From positions 248,001-312,000 of the forward strand of contig CAVVNM010000013.1 in the NCBI GenBank assembly GCA_963749575.1: DNA of 64,000 nt, read 5' to 3'. The stretch's first letter is position 1; every line of letters begins with the position of its first letter. Positions 16,036 to 25,073 of the stretch are shown in pieces. This DNA is from JAMXLO01 sp963749575 (GTDB lineage Bacteria > Pseudomonadota > Alphaproteobacteria > Acetobacterales > Acetobacteraceae). The notes below the pieces were generated by a model. That model did no database searches. It had not been told where the DNA came from and saw nothing but the letters and a program-made list of their open reading frames with translations. A program made the position numbers and the translations under genes.

Positions 16036-17461
16036 TTAGCGTGCGAGGAACGGCAAGGAGATGCGGCGCGCCGGCGTCCCTACCTCGGTCAGCATTGTGA
16101 AGGCGCGCGACAGCGCATCGACTTGGTCGTCTTTGCGGCCGAACGGGAAATCGCGCAGCTCCTCAAGAAATGCATGGTTCCAAGCGGCGCGAACAATGGC
16201 GACGTTGCGCGCCTCGACCTGCGATGCGACCGGCGCAGCGCGGGTAATCTTGGCACCTGTCTCGCGCGAGGTTGCTATGCGATGGCCTGCAAGGCGACCC
16301 GTGAGGTAGGAGGCCTGGTGCTTGCCGGCCTGTCCGGGGTCCTCGGGTAGACCGATGGTGACCGCGGTGCCATCTATGCGTGCAGCTTCTGCAATAGCCA
16401 CTTCGACCTCGTGCGGCGTGCCGCGCATATGCACTACGTCAAGCACAATGAAACGACCGGGTTGTTGGCGCATCAGCTTCACACCAGCCGTCCAATCCGG
16501 ATCGTTGCTGCCAGTCGCCGCGGTCGCAGCAAGGTCCCAGGCGCGGACAACTGCGCCATCGGCAAGTGTCGGCGATGCATCCAGCACGTCGACACAATTG
16601 GTCTTGAACAGGCTGCCGACGATTGGTCGAGGCGATTGCTGGTACAAGGTCGACCATGCGCGTTCTCCGACTGTATCGCGCCTCCGCAGCAGTGCGCGCT
16701 CGTCCTCCCACTCCGGCCACAGCTCGTCGCCTGGCTGTCGATGGAGCGCATCGTTGGCCTCGGCCAGAGCCGGAAGGCAGATCAGATGCCATTCGGCGGG
16801 ATTCTGGGCGAGCAGACGGCCGGCAAGATCATCTTCGTGCCAGCGAGTCATGATCAGGTACAATCCGTCCACGCGGCTTAAGCCGCGTGGTCAGATCGAA
16901 GCGGTACCAGCTCCAGAGCCGCTCTCGCAAAACAGGGCTGTCGGCGTCGGCCTGTGACTTGATCGGATCGTCGATGATGACAAGATCGGCGCGCCGTCCA
17001 ATCAGCGGTCCGCGGATTCCCGCCGCGTAGTACTCGCCCTTGCCGGTAGTCTGCCAATGACCCGCAGCCTTCCGACCAGTGTTGTGCAGTCCGTAGCCGA
17101 GCTGATCCCCGTACTCTCTGACGAGTTCGCGCACCTGCCGGCCGAAGTGTTCGGCCAGGCTCGTCGTGTGCGACGCTGCAATCACCGAGCTGTCTGGATG
17201 CAGTGTGAACCACCAAGCGGGGAACAGCAGTGAAGCGTAGGTCGATTTCGCTGATCCGGGCGGCATCAGCACCATCAGGCGATCAATCTCCCCGCGACAT
17301 ATTGAATCGAGCTGTTTGAGCAACAGACAGTGATGCCTGGCCGGACTTTGTCTGCTCCTTGCCATGACCCACGAGGCCCAGGCGAGGAGGCTGGAACGGT
17401 TTGCCTGATGCTGACTGGACTTCTCGGCCCCATCCTGCGAATCGTGCGCGGAACCCGGCAT
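16036..17461 (-). pseudogene. Terminase large subunit, frameshifted
   Basis: The first frame runs from 17461 to 16829. It carries the ATPase Walker A region MPPGSAKSTYAS (about residues 66-77) and the Walker B-like RRADLVIIDDPI. The second frame (16872 to 16036) carries LIMTRWHEDDLAGRLL and the nuclease domain with VVRAWDLAATAATGSNDPDW and the FGRKDDQVDALSRAF motif. The two join if one C is removed from the GTACCTG at 16856-16860, restoring GRIVLIMTRW. Total length 1426 bases is 3n+1, as expected for one extra base. Either the motor is dead or the base is an assembly error. A second, overlapping frame at 17283-17645 has no clear meaning. Confidence 0.88.
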
Positions 17462-17676
17462 CGTTCAGGTGATGGAGTTCCTGATATGCTCGCAGCGCAT
17501 CACGACGAGGCCCTACTGAGAGCGCGGCGAGCATCCCATTGACCGGTCCCGTAGTTGGAACCAGCCAACCTATTGGAAAGGCGCTTCGCTTGCGCTCAGC
17601 GCCATCATGCCGCAATGAATACCCGAATTCGGGGCACATGGGCAAGAAGAATCTGAAAACAATCCTATGCCATCAT

Positions 17677-18087
17677 ATGCTCCGATTTCGGCCAACCGCA
17701 CGCGGCCTGCTCGTGTCCCTCCTTGCCTCCGCGTGTGGAGGGGATCCGGGAGAGCATCTGCAGTCTGGCCGGGTTCTGGGCTGGTATGGCTTGCAAGGTC
17801 GCTGGATCGGCCCGGTAGTCGCGACGGACCACGGCTGCGGTCCAACAACACAGGGTCTTATGTCGATCGGGGAAGGCGGGTTCGGTCTCGATCCGTTCGG
17901 GAGCACGGCTGTGATTCGCGGCACTATAAGCAGCGACGGTCACCTCAGTGGCGCCCTCGTTCGACAGGGTGCTGAGCACCAGGTCCTTTCGATTACCTTT
18001 GAGGGGGCGGCCGCAGGATCGGGCGCGATCAGCGGCACGTTGCAATCCGGCCGTTGCCGGTGGACGGTGACGCTGCACCGCGGCTGA
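17677..18087 (+). CDS. Small lipoprotein of unknown function
   Basis: The product has 136 residues from the ATG at 17677 (MLRFRPTARGLLVSLLASAC). The start is a short basic N-region, hydrophobic core and lipobox LASAC followed by GGDPG, so it is probably a lipid-anchored envelope protein. After the signal it has WYGLQGRWIGPVVATDHGCG, a GLMSIGEGGFGLDPFGSTAVI segment and repeated beta strands with small loops (GTISSDGHLSGALVRQ, GAISGTLQSGRCRWTVTLHRG). An alternative ATG at 17638 would place 13 extra residues before the signal and is less likely. It is the first gene beyond the prophage terminase and reads in the opposite direction. Confidence 0.7.
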   Translation: MLRFRPTARGLLVSLLASACGGDPGEHLQSGRVLGWYGLQGRWIGPVVATDHGCGPTTQGLMSIGEGGFGLDPFGSTAVIRGTISSDGHLSGALVRQGAEHQVLSITFEGAAAGSGAISGTLQSGRCRWTVTLHRG

Positions 18088-18244
18088 GCAGCTGCGGCCG
18101 TGCATTAACGATGAAATGCCGCCTTTTGACGGTATACTAACCGTTCCGGCCCTTTGACTGCATTGCGAACTGCGTCACACTGATCGGGCGTCGTATTTCG
18201 TCTGGACGCCAGGAATGCGGAATTGCTCGTTTGCTGGGGACGCA

Positions 18245-18724
18245 ATGACTTACATGGACAAGACGTTCAGTTCGCGCGTCACAGCGCAGGACCAAGAAGG
18301 CGGTACCGGGCACGCGACTCGTGCGGCGTTGGTGCTCGTGATAGAAGACGATTTCAACCTGTCGAATGCATTTCGCGGTGTCTCTGAATGCCTGAACGTC
18401 GCGGTCGAGCGAATGCCGACCCGAGACGATCTTGGACCGGTATTGCGGCTACGTCGTCCGATGGCGGTAGTCGCAGAGATGGACGCGGTCGGTCAGGATG
18501 GCTGCCACGTTCTGATGACCGTCGCCGCACATGATCGCGATCTGCCGGTTCTGTTGATTGTGGGCAATAACTCTGCGCTGCTTGGTGCAATCGACGCGGT
18601 GGAGGAGATCTGGCAGCTAACATCGGTAGTCAAATGGTCGCGGCTGCTAGGCGTCGGCGCCATGGTCGATTTCCTGTTCCGTTCGGGCCGCAAGGGTGGC
18701 TGCATGCGGTTGATGTCGACATGA
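18245..18724 (+). CDS. Degenerate response-regulator receiver protein
   Basis: The protein has 159 residues from the ATG at 18245, with GGGGACG upstream. From about residue 28 it follows a receiver fold: ALVLVIEDDFNLSNAFRG keeps the acidic EDD pocket. In the place of the phospho-acceptor loop (LLDxxMPxxDG in typical receivers) it reads VVAEMDAVGQDG, so glutamate replaces the acceptor aspartate. The later KP position reads VVKW. The C-terminal tail is basic. It has no output domain. It is probably a phosphorylation-independent or constitutively on-like signalling module. It stands alone between the lipoprotein and a reverse-strand gene. Confidence 0.7.
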   Translation: MTYMDKTFSSRVTAQDQEGGTGHATRAALVLVIEDDFNLSNAFRGVSECLNVAVERMPTRDDLGPVLRLRRPMAVVAEMDAVGQDGCHVLMTVAAHDRDLPVLLIVGNNSALLGAIDAVEEIWQLTSVVKWSRLLGVGAMVDFLFRSGRKGGCMRLMST

Positions 18725-18733
18725 TCCGCGGCG

Positions 18734-19537
18734 TCAGTCGGCGTCTGCGTGGAAGGGGCAGCCCGCTGGGCGCCGCCTTCGCGCGACGACTGCGTAGCTG
18801 CCGAAGGCGCGATCAGGATTGTCATTGGGGATGGCAATCGTAGCTTGGTAGTCGGCCCAGTCGCGTGCAGCCAACCCTGTCAAGTCGGCAGTTGTATCGG
18901 CGGCGCCGAGAGTCACGTCGGCATAGGCAATGCGTGGTAAGGGCTGGGCCTGGACAAGCGGAAAGTCGGCACGCAGACGCACGGGCACATTGGTGCGGGT
19001 GAATCTCAGATTGGTGAACAGTGGGCCGAACCAACGGTCGGTTTCGACGATTCCCTCATACATGCTGAATCCGCCGGGCGATGGTAGGTTGGCCGGGGCA
19101 CGGATCAGTAGGCTCCAATTAGTCGCAGTGCGGGCCATGAGACCAGTCCAGATCTGTAGCGTGCCTGGCTCGGGAAGCGCTGACAGGAACGGCGGCGAGC
19201 ACCCGGAAAGCGACGCTGGTGCCGCCTTATCAAAGCGGGCTGCAAAGTCGGGGAACTGTGCGGCCGGCATCAAAGGCAGCCAATCCTTCCAGCCAGTGCA
19301 CTGCCAAAAGATATCGTGGCCATCCCATAGGAACTGCAGATCAGTCGGCGGAAATATCCACCAGCCGTATCCGGCGGCCGCAGTGACTGCCTCGCAATAG
19401 CGGTATGCCCGTGTAGGCAAAGTTCCTGCGGCCGAGCGGTCGGCACGCTGGGGCATACGAGCCTCGTCGATAAGACGGTAGAAACGTACAATCGGAGTGT
19501 TCGAGCAGTTCACGGCGGCGGCCCCATTCCGGTTCAT
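18734..19537 (-). CDS. DUF6065-like protein
   Basis: The protein starts near 19537 (MNRNGAAAVNCSNTPIVRFY) and has about 267 residues. An upstream start at 19597 or an internal ATG at 19456 is also possible because no strong ribosome site decides it. Characteristic stretches are CEAVTAAAGYGWWIFPPTDLQFLWDG and the WTGLMARTATNWSLLIRAPANLP pattern. FTNLRFTRTNVPVRLRADFPLVQ and a C-terminal DRAFGSYAVVARRRR end follow. These match my memory of the DUF6065 family, whose function is unknown. It lies behind a 33-residue ORF on the same strand, and the two may form a small operon. Confidence 0.65.
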   Translation of the reverse strand: MNRNGAAAVNCSNTPIVRFYRLIDEARMPQRADRSAAGTLPTRAYRYCEAVTAAAGYGWWIFPPTDLQFLWDGHDIFWQCTGWKDWLPLMPAAQFPDFAARFDKAAPASLSGCSPPFLSALPEPGTLQIWTGLMARTATNWSLLIRAPANLPSPGGFSMYEGIVETDRWFGPLFTNLRFTRTNVPVRLRADFPLVQAQPLPRIAYADVTLGAADTTADLTGLAARDWADYQATIAIPNDNPDRAFGSYAVVARRRRPAGCPFHADAD

Positions 19538-19611
19538 CGAGGCACAGCGCGAGTAGAGTGCCCCGCGGCCGGAAGCCGACGGCCGCGGGGTCATCAAGCG
19601 CCGTTGTCAGA

Positions 19612-19713
19612 TCATCGAGTTGGCTTTGCCAATGGCAGCCGCCAACCGCCGCCAAGACGGATGCGGCCTGTGTCGGTGATTGCAGGCGAATTGATCGCGA
19701 AGGGCGACTTCAT
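19612..19713 (-). CDS. 33-residue conserved-looking small ORF
   Basis: An ATG at 19713 opens MKSPFAINSPAITDTGRIRL and ends GGGWRLPLAKPTR. GGGAAT lies nine to ten bases upstream. It ends 14 bases before the longest possible frame of the DUF6065-like gene. The N-terminal polar strand and the GRIRLGGGWRLP end look non-random, but I know no family. It might be a peptide modified or sensed by the neighbouring protein; that is speculation. Confidence 0.4.
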   Translation of the reverse strand: MKSPFAINSPAITDTGRIRLGGGWRLPLAKPTR

Positions 19714-19908
19714 GTTGCAGATTCCCTTGTCGGGTGTAACGTCATCCCGGGCGGTGGCCGGCGTTCCCGGGCGCAAGTAGCCCCCGCCATGCGGTTGGCG
19801 TGTCGGCAACCTGGCACAATTGGGGAACGACACGGACAAGGTACGCCCGTTGACAGAGGTCTAATACCTTGCCGCTACACCGTCTGTCAAGGAAAATTTT
19901 CGTACTGA

Positions 19909-20965
19909 CTAGAGCGAATTCGTCCACAGCTGAATGGCGAGGCTGGCAAGTGCGACGGCCGCCCACGTCATCAGGCCGAGCACCAAGGGACGCGCGCCTG
20001 CGCCGGTGAAAGCCCGCCAATGGCCCTGCAATCCGACCGCCGCAAGAGCGACCACTAAGACCCAGCGGCCGAAGAGTTGCACGCTCGGTCCGAACTGGCC
20101 CATCAAACCCAGTGTGTTCAATAGCGACGCCAGGACGAAGAGGATGATGAACACCGGCACCGCCTGATAGACGCGCCGCACGAGCGAGTCCCTGTCGCCT
20201 TCGGGCTGCGTCTCGAACCATGGCATCAGCAACCCGAAGCCAATGACCAATGGGATAATCAGTGTGGTGCGTGTGAGCTTGACGATCGTCGCGATCGTTC
20301 CTGCGTCGTGGCTGTAGGCGAATCCGGCTGCCACGACAGCTGACGTGTCGTTCACCGCGGTTCCCGCCCACAACCCGAAGCCGGGATCGCTCAGGCCCAT
20401 CAGGTGACCGATGGTCGGAAACATGAAGACGGCAAGCATATTGAAGAAGAAGATGACCGAGATCGAGTAAGCGATCTCTTCGGCCTTGGCGCGCACTACA
20501 GGTGCCAGGGCCGCGATCGCCGAAGCACCACAAATCGTCGTGCCAATTCCGATCAGGCAGCGCATGCGCCAGTGCACATTCATCGCTCGACCGATCAACA
20601 AGGCGCAGATCAGACCCGCGCCGACAGTGAGCAGGAGTACCTGGAAGCAATTCTGCGCCGGTGCGGAGGATGACACCCAGGTCCAGACTGGCACCGAGCA
20701 GTATGATGCCGCCCTTCAGACAAAGTTTGCTGATGTCGCCGACACGAAGTGTGCCGATGTGCAGTGGTCTCCGAAGCGTATTGGTGATCATCACGCCGAT
20801 CGCAATTGCAATGACCGGAGCGCCCACCACCGGTGCATAGTTTGCAGCGATGATGGCGGCCGCGGCGATCGCGATGCACAGCATCAATCCGGCTGCCAGT
20901 CGGACCCATGCCGCCACCGCAACGCGCGGCGTTGTCGAAACTGCGAATTCCGGCTGAATCGCCAT
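19909..20965 (-). CDS. YeiH/UPF0324-type putative sulfate exporter (frameshifted)
   Basis: Two adjacent frames make one YeiH-like membrane protein. The first part starts at 20965 (MAIQPEFAVS; GGAGAC at proper spacing) with transmembrane helices LAAGLMLCIAIAAAAIIAAN and GAPVIAIAIGVMITNTLRRP, then LCLKGGIILLGASLDLGVIL. The second part continues QVLLLTVGAGLICALLIGRA, IGIGTTICGASAIAALAPVV (the conserved family core), and GLSDPGFGLWAGTAVNDTSAV to the C-terminus. The join needs removal of one C near 20652 (CTTCCAG to CTTCAG). The span of 1057 bases is 3n+1, again one extra base, giving about 351 residues. It lies divergent from the SARP-type regulator. Confidence 0.8.
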
Positions 20966-21229
20966 AGGGTTCACGTCTCCGTGGAGGCTGCCAAGCCAGG
21001 AAGCCTAGCCGATGTCGCTGAAATCGCCGAACCCTTCCGATGCGCGCAGTCGGGCACTTGCACAAAAAATCAGGCCGCCCTAGCATTTTTTACAACCAAA
21101 TCGACCGCCGGTTGTAGTTCGGTTAAGCTGTAGGGTGCTGCTATTACGACCACAAAATCTGTCCGGACGAACGACACATATGGGGCAGCCACTGCCCGAC
21201 CACTGCTGCGTCTGAGACTGTTTGGGCAG

Positions 21230-23102
21230 ATGCAGGTGGAGGACGCATCTGGGCGGAGCATTCTGCCTCGGTCGCGCAAGACCAGGGCTGTGCTGGCAGT
21301 GCTGGCGCTGGCAGCACCAAAATCGATACTGCGTACCAGACTGACAGGATTGCTGTGGAGCCAGCGTGCCCGCGAACAGGCGAGGGGATCGTTACGGCAG
21401 GCTGTGCACGAACTCCAACGTGCGCTGGGTGCGAGCGCTAGTACCTTGCTGCATGCGGACCGCAATCATTTGGTCCTTTCCGACAATGGCCTATGGGTCG
21501 ATGTTCATGCAATTGCAGGGGCGACGGTCGCCGATCCCCTCGGATTGGCGGAGTTTCAGTCCGTTTTGCTGTGCGACCTTGATGGTCTGGATCCCGAATT
21601 TGACCGCTGGCTTGAGGAGCAGCGCCACCGGGTAACGCAACTTGCATTGTCGGGGGCTGAGGCAGCCTTGTCGGCCGAGAGTGCGACGGAGGCACGGATT
21701 GCGGCCGCCGAGCTACTGTTGACGATTGACCGGGTGCATGAAGGTGCATGGCATGCATTGATCAGCGCTCATCTGGAACAGGGCAACCAAGCTGCCGCGG
21801 CTCGCGTTCGAGCGGTGTTCCACGATCTTGTCGTACGCTGGCCTTGTCCCGTCGCAAAAAACCGAAGCGCTCGTTCGCAGCGTCCCGACCGAACCAATGG
21901 GTACGAGACCTCGAGCTGCCGGTCAAGCAATTCGCCTTTGCGTGATGCCACCGCGTGCGCTTGATGGCAGCGGAGGGGATGCTTTGTTGCCAGGCTTGGC
22001 GGAGGAGATCACGGCTGCCGTGTCGCGCTTCCACTGGATTTCCTGCTTTGCCGAGGTGCCGAGTCAGAATCAGAACAAACGAGCGCAGTATGAGCTTGAT
22101 GCGGACTATCTGCTCGACACCACGCTGCAATGCTCCGAGAGGCGTATTCGTATCATCGTCCGGCTACTTGATCTTAATGCCGGGAGTGATGTGGTCTGGG
22201 CTCATCGATTTGATTGTGAGGCGGACGATGTATTGGTGTTGCAGGCAGAGGTTGCCGCCGAGACGGCGGCGCAGATCGACCCTGAGCTACTGCTCCGCGA
22301 AGGCAGGCGCCGGATCTCCACCGAGTCGGACGAACCTACTGCATTCGACCTGACGCTGCGCGCCATTCCTGCAATCTATCAGCTTGAGCCCTCCGGATTT
22401 CAGGCCGCCGGAGAGTTGCTGGCAGCGGCTTTGGCCATGGAGCCAGCCAACGCCGCGGCGCATGCGTGGTGGGCCTATTGGCATCTCGTCCAAGTGGGGC
22501 AGGGCTGGGCAGAGGATCCGATCGGGGCCACGCAGCGGGCGGGTGAACTGGCGGAGCGAGCTGTCACTCTTGACCCACGCGATGCCCGTGCACTGGCGTT
22601 GGTCGGTCATGTCCGCGGATTTCTCCACAAGCGCGGCGAGGAGGCATGTGCGCTGCATGAGCGGGCGCTCTCGCTGAACCCCAACCTTCCCCTCGCGTGG
22701 TGCTTCTCGGGTCTCGCGCACTGCTACCTTGGCCGTCACGAAGTGGCGATCAAACAGATTGCACGGGCTCAGCACCTCTCGCCCCATGATCCGCACGCCT
22801 TCTTCTTCGACATGGCGCTGATGATGCCGCATTATTTGCGAGGCAGTTTCGACGAGGCGTTGGCCCTTGGGCGGCGGGCAATCGAGTTGAATCCTGGATT
22901 CACGTCCACCTACAAGGGTTATCTGGCGACGCTTGGCCAGCTTCGACATAATCAAGAGGCCAAGCGCGTGTTGGCACGTCTGGTGAGGCTTGAACCAGGG
23001 TTCACCGTCGCCAGCGCGCTCGAGCGATCACCGCTGACGCGCCAGGCCGATCTGGATCTCTACGCTGATGGATTGCGCCGAGCAGGCCTGCTCGAGGGCT
23101 AG
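21230..23102 (+). CDS. SARP-type winged-helix/BTAD regulator with TPR C-terminus (frameshifted)
   Basis: The first frame (from 21230) has an OmpR-like winged-helix region with RKTRAVLAVLALAAPKSILRTRLTGLLWS. A bacterial transcriptional-activation domain follows (LAEFQSVLLCDLDGLDPEFDRWLEEQRHRV). Around 21835 the coding frame shifts. The second frame holds an adenylate-cyclase-associated-type alpha/beta segment (CVMPPRALDGSGGDALLPGLAEEIT) and several TPR repeats (RAGELAERAVTLDPRDARALAL, ALHERALSLNPNLPLAWCFSG, ALALGRRAIELNPGF). The span is 3n+1. The frame before 21230 continues as LLRLRLFGQ without a start codon, so the true start is probably a few codons upstream and may hide another error. It may control the divergent exporter. 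Confidence 0.75.
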
Positions 23103-23228
23103 AGTATCCGTCTTGGTCAAGCTCTTTTTCCGACAATCTTATCCAACCGGGAAGCGGTATTGCGACGTGTTCAACGGCGCCGGTGATGGCGGTGTCTGAG
23201 GTGAAGGAAGGCCGGCCCTCCTGATGAT

Positions 23229-23315
23229 CTTCGCGACCGGCATCGGCCTCAAGCCCGGCGCCAAAGGCGCCCCGCTTCGCGGCTCTGGGGCTTGACCCCG
23301 GTGCCGGTTGCGAAG
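23229..23315. repeat. 87-nt multi-arm palindrome beside the IS110 recombinase
   Basis: The outer arms pair CTTCGC (23229-23234) with GCGAAG (23310-23315). They continue as ACCGGCATCGG (23236-23246) with CCGGTGCCGGT (23298-23308, one G-T), and TCAAGCCC (23249-23256) with GGGCTTGA (23288-23295). The head contains two further hairpins: GGCGCC-AAA-GGCGCC, and CCGC-TTC-GCGG. The whole could fold as a cloverleaf-like RNA or cruciform DNA. Confidence 0.75.
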
Positions 23316-23371
23316 CGTTGCGATTGGTGCCGTCGACGGATCGCTCTGTCTTTCTCCGCCGGTGGGCCGGG

Positions 23372-24334
23372 TTACGTCGCTGGACGGTCCGATCCGGTGT
23401 CCAGGCGCGATTGTCGCGGATCAATGCGTTGGCGATGATGATCAGCTTGCGCATCACCGCGAGTTGGCGGGCTTTCCGATCGCGCGAAGCGCGTCATACT
23501 TCTCTTTATGGGCGGATTGAAGCGGATAGCCACCAAAGCCGGCATGTAAAGTGCCTGCCTGAGAGTGGCGCGGCCGCCCTGGATGAAGCTCTTACCGCGC
23601 CAGGTTCCGGACTGGCGTGTCACGGGGGCAAGGCCGGCCAGGCTCGCGGCCTGTTTCGCGTCCATGGTACCAAGTTCTGGCATGTCGACCATCAAGGCGA
23701 GCGCGGTGACGGCGCCGATGCCGGGAATGCTCAGCAGAATGTCGAGCCGGGCGCGCAACACGGGGCAGCCTCCGAGGATGGCAGCCCATTGCTGATCGAT
23801 GGCGCCGATCTGGCTCTCGATCTGCGCCAGATGCTGAGCGGATTGGCGTTTGAGCAGACCCAACGTCAGAACTTTCCCGCGATTGGCCGCCGCCGTTCGG
23901 TCTTTGACCAATGCACGGCGCGTGGTGAGCAGTTCAGCCAGCTGGTCGATCGTTTCGTCTTTGGCGGCGGGAACCGCCGGGCGCAGCGTCGCGCCGAAGC
24001 GGGCCAGCATGGCGGCATCCACCTGATCCGTTTTGGCACGTCTGCCGGTTGCCTCGGCGAAGCGGCGGGCCTGCAACGGATTGATTTTGACCGCTGGCAG
24101 GCCCGCTTTGCCCAGAGCCAGTTCCAGCAACCTGTGGTAGGAACCGGTGGCCTCGAAGATGATACGCACCGGCTGGAGCGGTCCGGCCCAGGCTATGAGG
24201 CTGGCGTGACCTTTACGGTCGTTGGTGAACTGGCGGATGTCTCCGCCGGGCAAGAGGTGAGCGTCGAGGGTCTGTTTCGAGATGTCGATGCCGACGGTGA
24301 CTTCAGCGAGTGCCGGTGCTACTGATTGGCTCAT
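23372..24334 (-). pseudogene. IS110-family transposase (recombinase), frameshifted near its 3' end
   Basis: The ATG at 24334 (MSQSVAPALAEVTVGIDISK) follows AGGAAAAG. The N-terminal DEDD RuvC-like domain shows GIDISKQTLDAHL, IIFEATGSYHRLLE and AKTDQVDAAMLARFG. The C-terminal Tnp20 domain shows SIPGIGAVTALALMVDMPEL and GLAPVTRQSGTWRGKSFI with the catalytic-type serine. The last 45 residues are lost to another frame. The expected KEKYDALRAIGKPA and then MRKLIIIANALIRDNRAW appear in the other two frames, so two single bases are missing (near 23510 and 23458). The element may therefore be immobile, or the sequence has errors there. Confidence 0.88.
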
Positions 24335-24462
24335 CTTTTCCTGTCCCATGCTTGTCATACGGGGCTGGTCCCCAGGTATCCATTCGGACCTCAAGGAAAA
24401 GAAAGGGGTGATCAAACTCTAGCTCGGTCCTGATGGACCAGCGTTTTTACGATCCATCCCCT

Positions 24463-24498
24463 TTCACCATCGGCGGGCCGCTACTCGCCGATGGTGAA
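24463..24498. repeat. 13-bp perfect inverted repeat with 10-base loop
   Basis: TTCACCATCGGCG (24463-24475) is exactly complemented by CGCCGATGGTGAA (24486-24498). It lies between the IS110 element and the IS630 remnant. There is no T-run on either side, so a classic terminator is not obvious. It could be an IS end, an operator or an attenuator-like hairpin. Confidence 0.6.
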
Positions 24499-24539
24499 CC
24501 GATATTCCTCGAATTCCTGGGATGGCCATAAGACAAGCA

Positions 24540-25006
24540 TTTTCAGATTGACTGGAAATAGCCTGCATCCGCAGGTAGTCGGCGCACTCGGCCGGTGTGA
24601 AGCAGTCGCCCACGCTGCCCAGCGTGTTTCAGAGTGCGGCGGGGGTTCGCAGTGCCCTGGCACGTAGCATCGTCTTGAGTTTGGCGAACGCCTGTTGCAT
24701 AGGGTTGAGGTATCAGCCCGATGCTTGCCGACATCTTGTCTGTCTCAAGCCGTAGTTCCTCGAGCGTTATGTCACATGATCGCCTATAGCATCGTAGAAC
24801 GGCGCAAGCTTCGGGCGCATATGGCCACGCTGTGGCTGCGCCGTGGTTTCCCCTGTCGTCGTCGCCGGTCCAGGACCTTCGACACATACGACACGCTCTC
24901 TCGCAGCAGACCGGCTGTCTGACCAACTCGCGCGCCGTCGTCCGCCTTCGCAAACACACAGTCTTGCAGGTCCAGCGAATAGGCTTTCCCTTGCTGCCAA
25001 AGCATC
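24540..25006 (-). mobile_element. IS630-family transposase remnant (internally deleted)
   Basis: Read leftward, the N-terminal piece at about 25005-24784 encodes KAYSLDLQDCVFAKADDGA and a helix-turn-helix with RESVSYVSKVLDRRRRQG, as at the start of IS630 transposases. After frame changes comes PKLAPFYDAIGDHVT and LEELRLETDK. The C-terminal piece at about 24720-24545 encodes NPMQQAFAKLKTMLRARALR, then a TGA, then CFTPAECADYLRMQA, the usual end of these transposases. The middle, with the other catalytic acidic residues, is missing. The catalytic Glu of the NPxE motif is Gln here. It is a dead relic. Confidence 0.72.
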
Positions 25007-25073
25007 CTTGCCTCCGGTCCTCACCAACCGGAGACCCATGAATTACAGGTCACGCCAGTTTCAGAACGCCTGA

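Larger units (their letters stand above)
23103..24460 (-). mobile_element. IS110-family insertion element
   Basis: The region contains an IS110-type recombinase gene with non-coding flanks and no terminal inverted repeats, as expected for this family. On the recombinase 3' side, about 270 bases hold an elaborate palindrome (23229-23315). On the 5' side, about 120 bases hold short hairpins. Exact ends cannot be set by eye. The right limit is taken near 23103 because the SARP gene stop is at 23100-23102. The left limit is taken near the GATCAAACTCTAG stretch at 24412-24422, or slightly beyond. Non-coding ends of IS110 elements are known to encode bridge RNAs. Confidence 0.65.

Noticed and set aside
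17283..17645. 120-codon minus-strand frame overlapping the terminase start
   Set aside because: A stretch (LAALSVGPRRDALRAYQEL) looks faintly like a terminase N-terminal region, so a second indel is possible, but the overlap with the ATPase frame and lack of a good start prevent a call.
20390..21133. Plus-strand open frames opposite the YeiH-type gene
   Set aside because: They read as Arg/His/Gln-rich shadows of the membrane protein encoded on the minus strand.
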